This document shows, piece by piece, positions 16,447-23,445 of a stretch of 24,245 nt of DNA. This DNA comes from Deltaproteobacteria bacterium. GTDB taxonomy: Bacteria > Desulfobacterota > Dissulfuribacteria > Dissulfuribacterales > JALVPX01. The first letter of the stretch is position 1, and each line of letters starts with the position of its first letter. The DNA is taken from the NCBI GenBank assembly GCA_027031565.1, contig JALVPX010000074.1:20183-44427 (forward strand). Reading direction: 5' to 3'. A model generated the notes under the pieces. The model was not told where the DNA came from, made no database searches, and saw only the letters and a list, made by a program, of their open reading frames with translations. The position numbers and the translations under genes were made by a program.

Positions 16447-16717
16447 GGCCCCTGCCCTCCTTGATCTCTTCATCCTCATAGTAATCTTCTGGACGAAAGA
16501 GGAATTTTTTCCCCAGCCACTTCGAGACCACGATAATCAAGGCACATGCCACAAAGCCGAAGACTGCCCAGAAACCTGGAATGAAATCGCCTATGAAATG
16601 AGGATGTTCCCGGGGCACGAAGAGATCCGCCACTACGAGCAGTACCAGGGTTGCATAAGAAATAGCCTTGACAAAGAACATGTTCTTTCTGGCCCAATCT
16701 ATGAACTTGACTATCAC
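16439..16717 (-). CDS. Small two-helix membrane protein inside the complex I operon
   Basis: A 92-residue protein with two hydrophobic segments (about residues 15-33, AISYATLVLLVVADLFV, and 46-66, FIPGFWAVFGFVACALIIVV). A short basic stretch follows (SKWLGKKFLF) and then an acidic tail (RPEDYYEDEEIKE). It has no cofactor motif. Similar small proteins are, to my recollection, annotated as hypothetical beside MrpD-type genes in sulfate reducers, but I cannot name a family. The start is GTG, overlapping the MrpD-like stop by 4 nt (GTGA) behind an almost perfect Shine-Dalgarno sequence. The end overlaps the NuoL-like gene by 8 nt. Its position between two antiporter-like genes makes an accessory membrane-arm subunit likely. 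Confidence 0.85.
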   Translation of the reverse strand: MIVKFIDWARKNMFFVKAISYATLVLLVVADLFVPREHPHFIGDFIPGFWAVFGFVACALIIVVSKWLGKKFLFRPEDYYEDEEIKEGRGHV

Positions 16718-18189
16718 TGGATCACCTCCTGGATCAGCCTCAGAAACGGTTCCGGAAAGATACCGAAGAGAAGGGTGGCTGCTGCAGTAAGAGCAAGGGG
16801 CACCACCATGGTGAGGGGCGCTTCGCCAAGGTCTTTGTCTTCAGGGGCAAGCCGCTTGAAAAATGCCGTGTATATGACCGGCAGGAAATAACCTGCATTC
16901 AGCAGAGAGCTGGTCAATATGACCACGAGGAGTATCACGCTTCCCTTGTCTAGACAGCCTACGCCCAGGAACCATTTTGTTATGAAACCTGAAGTGCCTG
17001 GAACACCTATCATGGACAGCGCCCCCACGGCAAAGGCACTCATCGTTATAGGCATTTTCTTGCCGAGACCGGACAACTGGCTCACATACTTCTTGCCTGT
17101 AGCAACAAAGATGGCCCCTGCACAATAGAAGAGTGTTATCTTCGAGAAGGCATGGTTTGCTATGTGTATCAGTCCGCCTTTAGTGCCTGAAAGATTGACC
17201 AGGGCAGCCCCCAGGACAATGTAGGAGAGCTGGCTTACAGTGGAATAGGCAAGTCTTGCCTTGAGGTTGTCACACGTAAGGGCGATCATCGAGGCGTAGA
17301 GTATGGTGCCTGATACAAAGAATGCCGTGGGAAGGGCTAGGTTCAGGATGTCCATCAGTTCCGGCCCATATACATTGTATATCACCCTCACAATGCAGAA
17401 TACGCCCACCTTCACCACTGCAACCGCATGAAGCAGGGCAGAAACTGGTGTTGGTGCAACCATGGCAGACGGCAGCCATGAGTGAAGCGGTGCGATGCCG
17501 GCCTTGGCGATGCCAGCGATGAACAATATGTAGAGCCCGATCAAAAGCGTGTGATCGGCGCTGGCTGGAAGTATACCGTGTGGTCCGAAGTCAAGGGTGC
17601 CTGATATGACGTATGTCAGAATCACCGCCGGCAGGAAAAAGAGCTTGCCAGATCCCATCAGGTATATGAGATATTTTTTGGCGCCAGACAATGCCTCTTC
17701 ATCTTCATGATGCATTACCAGCGGATAAGTAAAGATTGAGACCAATTCATAAAAGAGAAACAGGGTAAAGAGACTGCCTGAACAGGCCACCCCGATGGCA
17801 CCTGAAAGGGTCAATGCAAAACAGGCATAATACCTGGTCTGGGCATGTTCCTTCAGGCCCCTCATGTATCCAATGGAATAAAACGTAGTCAGTATCCACA
17901 AAAACGATGACACGCAGGCAAACAGCAGGGAGAAGCCATCCACCCTGAAAGACAAATTGACGCCTGGGTATATGGAAAAGAGTTGATACGTAATGACCTT
18001 TCCAGACAGGACATGTGGCACCATGGAGGCTATTATCAGAAACTTCGCCAGGCCTGCTGCCACAGAGGCCGTCTCCCTCAAATTGGGATGGTTTCTCAAA
18101 AGCATTATGAAAAGCGCACCAAAGGAAGAGGTAAGTATGGCCAGAAGCGGAAGAACAGAGACTATTTGATGGGCTGCATTCGCTGACAT
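16714..18189 (-). CDS. MrpD-like antiporter subunit (additional complex I membrane-arm subunit)
   Basis: A 491-residue polytopic protein with the proton-transporter core shared by NuoL and MrpD: FRVDGFSLLFACVSS, LFLFYELVSIFTYPLV (Glu148), Lys229 in GIAKAGIAPLHSWLP, His236, VAPTPVSALLHAVAVVKVGVF (Lys260), His342/His346/Lys350 in HIANHAFSKITLF, and Lys405 in PGTSGFITKWF. All putative ion-path residues are present. PLHSWLPSAMVAPTPVSALLHAVAVVK is closer to MrpD than to canonical NuoL. It lacks the long lateral helix of NuoL. It lies between nuoK and the 92-residue gene: the nuoK stop is 12 nt upstream and its own stop overlaps the next start. With the NuoL-like subunit, NuoM and NuoN it makes four antiporter-like subunits. 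Whether it moves H+ or Na+ cannot be told. Confidence 0.92.
   Translation of the reverse strand: MSANAAHQIVSVLPLLAILTSSFGALFIMLLRNHPNLRETASVAAGLAKFLIIASMVPHVLSGKVITYQLFSIYPGVNLSFRVDGFSLLFACVSSFLWILTTFYSIGYMRGLKEHAQTRYYACFALTLSGAIGVACSGSLFTLFLFYELVSIFTYPLVMHHEDEEALSGAKKYLIYLMGSGKLFFLPAVILTYVISGTLDFGPHGILPASADHTLLIGLYILFIAGIAKAGIAPLHSWLPSAMVAPTPVSALLHAVAVVKVGVFCIVRVIYNVYGPELMDILNLALPTAFFVSGTILYASMIALTCDNLKARLAYSTVSQLSYIVLGAALVNLSGTKGGLIHIANHAFSKITLFYCAGAIFVATGKKYVSQLSGLGKKMPITMSAFAVGALSMIGVPGTSGFITKWFLGVGCLDKGSVILLVVILTSSLLNAGYFLPVIYTAFFKRLAPEDKDLGEAPLTMVVPLALTAAATLLFGIFPEPFLRLIQEVIQ
16718..16730 (-). promoter_or_regulatory. Extended Shine-Dalgarno that fixes the GTG start of the 92-residue protein
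   Basis: On the minus strand this reads AGGAGGTGATCCA directly ahead of the GTG at 16717. AGGAGGTGATCC is complementary to the 3' end of 16S rRNA over its whole length, much longer than the sites before the other nuo genes. It supports the unusual GTG start and suggests high translation of the small protein. Confidence 0.8.
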
Positions 18190-18201
18190 ATGGTACCCCG
18201 C

Positions 18202-18531
18202 CTAACCCTTGAGTTGTGTGAGCTTGTCCATGGCAACGGTTTGATAATTTCTGAAGACCGCCACGGCTATCCCCAGGAACAGGGCAGCTTCTGCTGCCGC
18301 AATACCCAGGACGAAAAGGGTGATGACCCTGGCCGCAGTGTGGTCGTGGCCCAGAAAGGTACCAAATGCCATTAGGTTTACGCCCACCCCTTGAAGGAGT
18401 AGTTCAAGTGATATGAGAAGGCCTATCAAGGTCTTGCGAAACAGCATGCCAAAGAGGCCCAGGCCGAACAGCAGGTGCGCTATGGTTACATATACAGCTA
18501 TATTTCCAGGAAGGATCTCAAATATTCCCAT
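18202..18531 (-). CDS. nuoK: NADH-quinone oxidoreductase-like subunit K
   Basis: A 109-residue protein with three membrane helices and family residues: LLISLELLLQGVGVNLMAF (the first conserved Glu) and LFVLGIAAAEAALFLGIAVA (the second conserved Glu), which lie on the proton route between the quinone module and the pumps. Length is normal. It starts inside the end of nuoJ (14-nt overlap). The stop is TAG and is followed, in the same frame, by four sense codons and then the ATG of the MrpD-like gene. Confidence 0.97.
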   Translation of the reverse strand: MGIFEILPGNIAVYVTIAHLLFGLGLFGMLFRKTLIGLLISLELLLQGVGVNLMAFGTFLGHDHTAARVITLFVLGIAAAEAALFLGIAVAVFRNYQTVAMDKLTQLKG

Positions 18532-19039
18532 TTTTTTCCCTCCTTCTTATCAGGGCCACGCTCAAGGCGCCTATGACCGCCAGGGTCAGCAGCACAGAGA
18601 TTATCTCAAAGGGAAAGAGATAATTGCCCAGTAACTGCCAGCCTATGATCGATTCATCCAGCTTGCGGGGCATGCCGGTCTTTTCCAGATGCGATAGCCC
18701 TTTTAGTGTTGCTGCCAGCATGCCAGCAGGGAGCACAACCGGAACAACGGCCATGGGACTCAATGGTTTCAGGCCTTCTTCACCTGCCTTCCTTGTAAGG
18801 GAAAGGCCGAAGGCTATGGCCACGCATACTGCTCCCACGTAGATCATGACCTGCATCAATGCTATGAAGGGGCTGCCTAGATGGTAATAAAGGCCTGCAA
18901 CACCTATCAGGGCTACAACCATTCCAAGAAAGCAGTGGATCAAATTCTTTGCAGCCACTGCCAGTACTCCGCCTGCCACTGTCTGGGCAAGAACTATGGC
19001 AAAGGACAGGTAGTAGACCTTGAATATGAAGTTATCCAT
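18518..19039 (-). CDS. nuoJ: NADH-quinone oxidoreductase-like subunit J
   Basis: A 173-residue protein with five predicted membrane helices. The conserved third-helix segment ALMQVMIYVGAVCVAIAFGL, whose pi-bulge helix takes part in coupling quinone reduction to proton flow, is clear, as is the last helix LFPFEIISVLLTLAVIGALS. It overlaps nuoI by 8 nt upstream and nuoK by 14 nt downstream, so translation is probably coupled along the block. Confidence 0.96.
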   Translation of the reverse strand: MDNFIFKVYYLSFAIVLAQTVAGGVLAVAAKNLIHCFLGMVVALIGVAGLYYHLGSPFIALMQVMIYVGAVCVAIAFGLSLTRKAGEEGLKPLSPMAVVPVVLPAGMLAATLKGLSHLEKTGMPRKLDESIIGWQLLGNYLFPFEIISVLLTLAVIGALSVALIRRREKNGNI

Positions 19040-19511
19040 GATCCTTCTCCTTTGAAGCCTGTGTCGAAAAGGGGCTGGCTAGGCTGGACAGAAGATCCAT
19101 TTCTGCAAAGTCCTGTCTTGAAGGGCCTGCCATGGCATAGTCCTTGGAAAAGCCCAGGGCGCTTACAGGGCAGCTTTCAACACAAAGACCGCACAAGCTG
19201 CACTTGGTGAAATCGAGCAAAAATGTGGTGGGCGATTTCTTCTTTGCGCCTTCAGGTTTCTTGCCTTTTACGGTTATACACTTTGAGGGGCACGTCCTGG
19301 CGCAGTTTCCGCAGGCAAAACACTTTGGATAGCCCGTGGATTCTACTGGGACAAGCTGGATATGGCCCCTGAACCTTTGGGGCAGGGTGAGATATTGTCT
19401 GGGCCATTGTACAGTTTGTGTCCTGCTGAGCATGGCCTTGATGGTGACCTTCATGCCTGCCAGCAGGGAACCAGTTCCCCTGACTATTTCATGTACATAA
19501 CTCGTAATCAT
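19032..19511 (-). CDS. nuoI: NADH-quinone oxidoreductase-like subunit I (two 4Fe-4S clusters)
   Basis: A 159-residue ferredoxin-like subunit carrying clusters N6a and N6b. The ligands are C64, C67, C70, C74 (CFACGNCARTCP) and C104, C107, C110, C114 (CSLCGLCVESCP). The N-terminal amphipathic part would lie on the membrane arm. The ATG at 19511 is chosen because it gives an ATGA overlap with the nuoH stop; the frame stays open to 19574, but that would bury 21 extra residues in nuoH. Since no NuoE, NuoF or NuoG gene is present, NuoI is the outermost FeS subunit encoded here and the likely site where a low-potential donor such as ferredoxin delivers electrons (inference from Fpo-like complexes). 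Confidence 0.95.
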   Translation of the reverse strand: MITSYVHEIVRGTGSLLAGMKVTIKAMLSRTQTVQWPRQYLTLPQRFRGHIQLVPVESTGYPKCFACGNCARTCPSKCITVKGKKPEGAKKKSPTTFLLDFTKCSLCGLCVESCPVSALGFSKDYAMAGPSRQDFAEMDLLSSLASPFSTQASKEKDHG

Positions 19512-20461
19512 AGCGCCAATACCACCGCTGTTATCAGGAAATTTATGAGGGAAATAGGCAGCAGCACCTTCCATCCCATCATGAGCATCTGGTCAATTCG
19601 TACCCTAGGAAAGGTCCACCTGAACCAGATCATCAGAAAGAGTAAGAAATAGACCTTGAGGATGAACCATATCGGGGCAGGCAGGATTGGGCCGTGCCAG
19701 CCGCCCAGAAACATCACGGTTGCAAGGGCAGCAGCCACAAACATGTAGCTGTATTCTGCAAGGAAAAACATCGAGAAGGCCATGCCCGAATATTCGGTAT
19801 GAAACCCGGCCACCAATTCACTTTCTGCCTCGGCCATGTCGAACGGGCTCCGGTTCGTCTCCAGCACAATGCACACGATGTAGATCAGAAATGCCACCGG
19901 TTGCATGAAGGCATTCCAGAGGCCATTTTGGGACATGGCGATCTCCCTCAGGCTGAAGGAACCGGCCAGGATCACAATGGTAAGCACGGTAAGCAGAAGG
20001 GGAATCTTATATGCCAATATTTGGCCGACGGCACGGGTGCCGCCGAGAAGACCATATTTATTGTCTGAACCCCAGCCAGCCAGCAGGATGCCGAGGGTGT
20101 TCAACAGCCCCAGGGCAATCACTAGCAGCAGCCCGGTATCCGTTTCATGGGCCAGGATGGTGGCTGAAAAAGGAATTGGCATCATGGCAACAAAGATTGG
20201 AACAAGGCTCACAACAGGCGCCATAATAAAGAGGGCCGTGTCTGCATGGCTTGGTGCCACGAGTTGTTTCGAGACCAGCTTGATGCCGTCGGCCAGGGTC
20301 TGCAGGATGCCGTGAAAGCCCACCTCCATGGGGCCGTGTCTGAACTGCATGCGCCCTGCGGTCTTTCGTTCCAGCCACACGACCAGCACAGCATTCAGGG
20401 AAACCATTCCCATTATGCCCAGGAGAGAGATTACTATGTGAAGCAAGTTGATATCCTTCAT
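19508..20461 (-). CDS. nuoH: NADH-quinone oxidoreductase-like subunit H
   Basis: A 317-residue protein with about eight membrane helices that forms the membrane side of the quinone cavity. Diagnostic motifs are WLERKTAGRMQFRHGPMEVG near the N-terminus, LLAGWGSDNKYGLLGGTRAV in the middle loop, and ETNRSPFDMAEAESELVAGF with its acidic residues. WFRWTFPRVRIDQMLMMGWK closes the sequence. Length is normal. The gene begins 22 nt after nuoCD, with only a weak GGTGA ahead of the ATG, and ends in the ATGA overlap with nuoI. Confidence 0.97.
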   Translation of the reverse strand: MKDINLLHIVISLLGIMGMVSLNAVLVVWLERKTAGRMQFRHGPMEVGFHGILQTLADGIKLVSKQLVAPSHADTALFIMAPVVSLVPIFVAMMPIPFSATILAHETDTGLLLVIALGLLNTLGILLAGWGSDNKYGLLGGTRAVGQILAYKIPLLLTVLTIVILAGSFSLREIAMSQNGLWNAFMQPVAFLIYIVCIVLETNRSPFDMAEAESELVAGFHTEYSGMAFSMFFLAEYSYMFVAAALATVMFLGGWHGPILPAPIWFILKVYFLLFLMIWFRWTFPRVRIDQMLMMGWKVLLPISLINFLITAVVLAL

Positions 20462-20483
20462 AGAGTCACCATGAATCCCCTTT

Positions 20484-22061
20484 TCACCTATCTATCTCTG
20501 GTATGACCAGGTCGAAACTTCCAAGTATGGCAAGGGTGTCCGCAATGAGTTCCTTCCTTGCCAGCTTCGGAAAGATGCTCAAGTTTGAAAAGGAAGGGAC
20601 CCTGAACTTTGCCCGGTATGGTTTCTTGTCGCCTTTGCTCACGAGGATCACGCACAGATTGCCCCTGGAGGATTCCACCGATACCGCGGCGATACCCTCA
20701 GGGGCTTTGATGGTCTTTGGCACCTTGCTCCTGATCTTACCTTCGGGGATGTTTTCAATTGCCTGCTCGATAATCTTCAGGCTTTCCTCGATTTCCTGCA
20801 TGCGGACCAGGTAACGAGAATAGCAGTCACCGTTTTCACCAACAGGAATATCAAAATCAAGGTCAGCGTAAATGGAATAGGGAAACGCCTTCCTGATATC
20901 AAAACCCACGCCTGAACCCCGCAGACAAGGCCCGGTTATTCCGTAGCAGGCTGCTGTATCCCTGTCTATCACCCCGACTCCCTGGGTCCTCTTTTCAAAA
21001 ATGACATTGCCTGTAACCAGGTCATGGTAGGAGGGCAGGCGTGAGCGGAGATGCGCCACGAATTCCAGGGTCTTTTTCAGGAACTCATCATCAACGTCAT
21101 TTGCAACTCCTCCAAATCGGTAATAGCAATATGTAAGCCTGGAGCCCGTTACCATTTCGAGCAGATCAAGGATCCGCTCTCTGTCAGCAAAACCGTGCAG
21201 AAATGGAGTGAAGCCTCCAAGATCTAGCAAAAAGGCACCATACCACAAGAGGTGGCTCGATATACGATTCAGCTCAGAGGTTATCACCCTTATGTATTCA
21301 GCCCGTTCAGGGACTTCAAAGCCGCAAAGGCGTTCGACTGCCATGACCCAGGCATGGTTGTAATGGAGCGCCGAGAGGTAGTCCATGCGGGCCGTGTAGG
21401 GAAGCATCTGCGTATAGGTCATGTTTTCTGCGATCTTCTCCTGCATCCTGTGGCCATAACCAAGGATCGGGTCTGCCTCCAGGACGTATTCCCCATCCAT
21501 GTGCAATATTACGCGGAGCACTCCGTGGGTGGCAGGATGCTGCGGGCCCAAGTTCAACACGAAACCGCTTTTTTCATCTGAGGCCTGTTCATATTTGAAG
21601 GGTTTGCTCCTGCCCACAGGCGGCAATTTCCTCGGCTTGAAATCCTTCCTGAGCGGGTATCCTTCGAGATCGTCCGGCAGGAGAAGCCGCCTTGAATCCA
21701 GGGAATTCTCGAAATCGATTCCGAAAAACTCGCCGGTCTCCCTTTCATGCCATGTCACACCAGGAAATATGTCTGAGATGGATGGTATTTTGGGATTGCT
21801 GCGGTCGAGCAATATGCTCAAGAGGGTGCGTTCAGGCCTTTCATAATTGCCCAGCAGATAAAACAGCTCCAGTTTCCCATCCTCGAGATGATCCACTGCA
21901 GTAACAGTTTCCATGAAAAGCCCTTCTGAACGTGCCTTTCGCAAGGCATCCCTTGCATCAGACGCGCATGTCCGAGCGGCCAAGTGAATGCCATGCTTGT
22001 CCACGGGAAGTGGTTTGAACCTGAGGCCGTCGCCTACGATTTGCTTAAAACCGCTGCTCAT
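20484..22061 (-). CDS. nuoCD: Fused NADH-quinone oxidoreductase-like subunits C and D
   Basis: A 525-residue fusion. Residues 1 to about 150 are the NuoC (30 kDa) domain, ending in HERETGEFFGIDFENSLDSR and LPDDLEGYPLRKDF. After a linker, residues about 167-525 form the NuoD (49 kDa) domain: LNLGPQHPATHGVLRV, GYGHRMQEKIAENMTYTQ, PYTARMDYLSALHYNHAW, CYGITGPCLRGSGV, and KFRVPSFSNL. The histidines of the GPQHPATHG loop and the DYL tyrosine segment, which contact quinone in complex I, are present. As in other NuoD proteins, no NiFe-hydrogenase cysteine pairs are visible, which separates it from Ech or Mbh large subunits. The start overlaps the nuoB stop (ATGA). Confidence 0.97.
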   Translation of the reverse strand: MSSGFKQIVGDGLRFKPLPVDKHGIHLAARTCASDARDALRKARSEGLFMETVTAVDHLEDGKLELFYLLGNYERPERTLLSILLDRSNPKIPSISDIFPGVTWHERETGEFFGIDFENSLDSRRLLLPDDLEGYPLRKDFKPRKLPPVGRSKPFKYEQASDEKSGFVLNLGPQHPATHGVLRVILHMDGEYVLEADPILGYGHRMQEKIAENMTYTQMLPYTARMDYLSALHYNHAWVMAVERLCGFEVPERAEYIRVITSELNRISSHLLWYGAFLLDLGGFTPFLHGFADRERILDLLEMVTGSRLTYCYYRFGGVANDVDDEFLKKTLEFVAHLRSRLPSYHDLVTGNVIFEKRTQGVGVIDRDTAACYGITGPCLRGSGVGFDIRKAFPYSIYADLDFDIPVGENGDCYSRYLVRMQEIEESLKIIEQAIENIPEGKIRSKVPKTIKAPEGIAAVSVESSRGNLCVILVSKGDKKPYRAKFRVPSFSNLSIFPKLARKELIADTLAILGSFDLVIPEIDR

Positions 22062-22579
22062 CTTGTTCTACCTGCTATCTTTTCTGCAGCCGGGGCGGTT
22101 GGGAAAAGGCGTTTACCAGTGATCTGTTGCTGGAGTTTCAAAAAGGCCTCTACCAGTGCCTCAGGCCTTGGCGGACACCCTGGCACATACACATCCACAG
22201 GAAGAATGGAATCCACGCCTTCCACTACCGAATAGTTGCATTTCAATTTGAACGGCCCTCCGGAGATGGCGCAGTTTCCCATGGCAATTACCCACTTGGG
22301 AGCGGGCATCTGTTCATACAGGGTGATGACTGCTTCAGCCATCTTTCGTGTGACAGTTCCTGCAACGATCATCACGTCTGCCTGCCTGGGAGTTGCCCTG
22401 AAGACACCAGCGCCAAAGCGGTCCAAGTCGAATCTTGGGCCAGCGGCCGACATCATTTCTATGGCGCAGCATGCAAGGCCGAAGGTCAAGGGCCACAACG
22501 AGTTTGCCCTTGCCAGGTTGAGTATGCGTTCAAGCTTATCAATATGGATCAGCGGAGTGACAATGCTTCCTGTTCCCAT
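22058..22579 (-). CDS. nuoB: NADH-quinone oxidoreductase-like subunit B (cluster N2)
   Basis: A 173-residue soluble subunit that holds cluster N2, the last electron carrier before quinone. The ligands are visible: Cys37 and Cys38 (FGLACCAIEMM), Cys103 (MGNCAISGGPF) and Cys134 (VPGCPPRPEAL). The ATG at 22579 is chosen because homology begins there and AAGGTG lies just upstream. The frame is open to 22804, but the extra residues are the nuoA sequence read in another frame. The start lies 31 nt inside the end of nuoA, a longer overlap than elsewhere in the operon. Confidence 0.96.
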   Translation of the reverse strand: MGTGSIVTPLIHIDKLERILNLARANSLWPLTFGLACCAIEMMSAAGPRFDLDRFGAGVFRATPRQADVMIVAGTVTRKMAEAVITLYEQMPAPKWVIAMGNCAISGGPFKLKCNYSVVEGVDSILPVDVYVPGCPPRPEALVEAFLKLQQQITGKRLFPTAPAAEKIAGRTR

Positions 22580-22986
22580 TTCAGCACACCTTTCTTCCAA
22601 GCATAGATGACGGCCAGAAAAAGCACGGCCACAAAAAACAACATTTCCAGGAAACCGGTCAGGCCCACTCCCTGGCGGTAAATCCTCACGATGGGAAGCA
22701 GATAGAGCACATCCACTTCGAAGACGATGAAGAGCAGGGCATAAAGATAGTAGAAAACACCGAACCTGGCGTCTCGGGCCCTGCCGTAAGTCTCCATGCC
22801 GCATTCATAGATCGCCCCCAGTTTCGGGCTGGTTTCACGGGGTGCAATGAGCGTTGCGAGCACCAGGGGTACCACTGCAAACAAGGTCCCCATTGTCAGC
22901 AGGGCAGCCATCATGAAGCCATCTGCAACGATGCTTGGATCTACGCCCGGCCCTGTTGTAGCAGCTATAAAGGTTCCATGTTCCAT
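22549..22986 (-). CDS. nuoA: NADH-quinone oxidoreductase-like subunit A
   Basis: A 145-residue, three-helix subunit and the first gene of the operon. The conserved loop and second helix are clear: IYECGMETYGRARDARF, GVFYYLYALLFIVFEVDVLYLLP. The ATG at 22986 is chosen because AAGGAG lies about 10 nt ahead; a possible start at 23016 would include that site in the coding region. A leader of about 140 nt and a candidate promoter lie upstream. The following genes nuoB to nuoN are read in the same direction without a visible internal terminator. Confidence 0.96.
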   Translation of the reverse strand: MEHGTFIAATTGPGVDPSIVADGFMMAALLTMGTLFAVVPLVLATLIAPRETSPKLGAIYECGMETYGRARDARFGVFYYLYALLFIVFEVDVLYLLPIVRIYRQGVGLTGFLEMLFFVAVLFLAVIYAWKKGVLKWEQEALSLR

Positions 22987-23007
22987 GAAAAAACTTCTCC
23001 TTTGCTC

Positions 23008-23029
23008 AAAAATCAAAGAGATGATTTTT
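23008..23029 (-). promoter_or_regulatory. AT-rich hairpin next to the nuoA ribosome binding site
   Basis: A perfect 8-bp inverted repeat (AAAAATCA, six-nt loop, TGATTTTT) that ends only a few bases upstream of the AAGGAG site of nuoA. It could affect initiation or mark a short leader element, but the stem is AT-only apart from one pair and its biological role is unproven. Confidence 0.35.
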
Positions 23030-23132
23030 CAGCCACAAAAATTGTGAAAAAAGTGACAATAACTGGCTTTTTTTTGTGTTGTTGAATTATAAAAAAGAAA
23101 AACCGCGAATTTTTCCCAAAAGGGTAAGAGAT

Positions 23133-23162
23133 ATAGTTAATATGCTATCTTTTTGTTGTCAA
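23133..23162 (-). promoter_or_regulatory. Candidate sigma70 promoter of the nuo operon
   Basis: On the minus strand TTGACA (23157-23162, perfect -35) is followed after 18 nt by AACTAT (23133-23138, a moderate -10 with the key second A and last T). Transcription would begin near 23126, leaving a leader of about 140 nt before nuoA. It is the best promoter-like sequence in the interval, and it lies downstream of the hepT-side terminator. Confidence 0.55.
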
Positions 23163-23270
23163 GTATAAAGTTTTTTTATTTCTAAAATTGGAATGAAATT
23201 TTTTTCACTATCTTCATGGGTTGTGAATTACTTCCCTTGATTGCAGCAATCCCGCCATGGAGTGCAAAGG

Positions 23271-23297
23271 AAACAAAAAGCCCCCTGTACAGGGGGC
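23271..23297 (-). terminator. Rho-independent terminator, minus strand
   Basis: An 18-nt perfect palindrome (GCCCCCTGTACAGGGGGC, 23280-23297) followed on the minus strand by TTTTTGTTT. It would end transcripts coming from the mntA-hepT side and insulate the nuo promoter. It lies about 150 nt after the hepT stop, so the hepT mRNA would have a long 3' region, or a separate short transcript ends here. The plus side has no T-run. Confidence 0.85.
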
Positions 23298-23353
23298 CGA
23301 ACTCAGAGGACAAAGGTCACTTGCCGCTATGGAGCAAGGCTGGCCAGGAATGA

Positions 23354-23418
23354 CTCAGAAGTGGTTTGAAAAAGAGATTTTATGTAAGATGTGTGGTCCT
23401 ATCTCAGGAGTGGCTTGA
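23354..23418 (+). repeat. Pair of diverged 16-nt direct repeats
   Basis: CTCAGAAGTGGTTTGA at 23354-23369 and CTCAGGAGTGGCTTGA at 23403-23418 agree at 14 of 16 positions, with start points 49 nt apart. They lie between the terminator and hepT. There are only two copies, so this is not a CRISPR array. They could be operator sites, or remnants of a duplicated or mobile sequence. Confidence 0.45.
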
Positions 23419-23445
23419 CATCCTTTGTCTAAAGGTGCCCAACGG

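Larger units (their letters stand above)
22987..23445. other. Gene-free interval between nuoA and hepT
   Basis: This 459-nt stretch holds no convincing coding sequence on either strand. From nuoA outward it contains the nuo leader with a small hairpin, the candidate nuo promoter, an AT-rich segment (23163-23270) in which I see nothing specific, a strong minus-strand terminator, and a more GC-balanced segment (23298-23445) with two diverged direct repeats. A CCTTT/AAAGG inverted repeat lies near 23421-23434. The strong change in base composition suggests a junction of DNA with different histories. Confidence 0.6.

Noticed and set aside
19512..19574. Longer start of nuoI inside nuoH
   Set aside because: The ATGA overlap at 19508-19511 is the usual arrangement, and the extra residues are nuoH antiphase sequence.
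20484..22061. NiFe-hydrogenase large subunit (Ech/Mbh type) instead of NuoD
   Set aside because: The N- and C-terminal CxxC pairs that bind the NiFe centre are absent, while NuoD quinone-site motifs are present.
11867..22610. Many plus-strand open frames opposite the nuo operon
   Set aside because: Antisense of conserved membrane genes; repetitive low-quality composition and no family features.
22580..22804. N-terminal extension of nuoB to 22804
   Set aside because: These 75 residues are nuoA read in another frame; homology and a ribosome binding site support the ATG at 22579.
23354..23418. Possible CRISPR repeats
   Set aside because: Only two copies, diverged, with no further units at the same spacing and no cas genes.
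23414..23440. TTGACA on the plus strand as a promoter
   Set aside because: No acceptable -10 follows at 16-18 nt and no plus-strand gene lies downstream before the convergent hepT.
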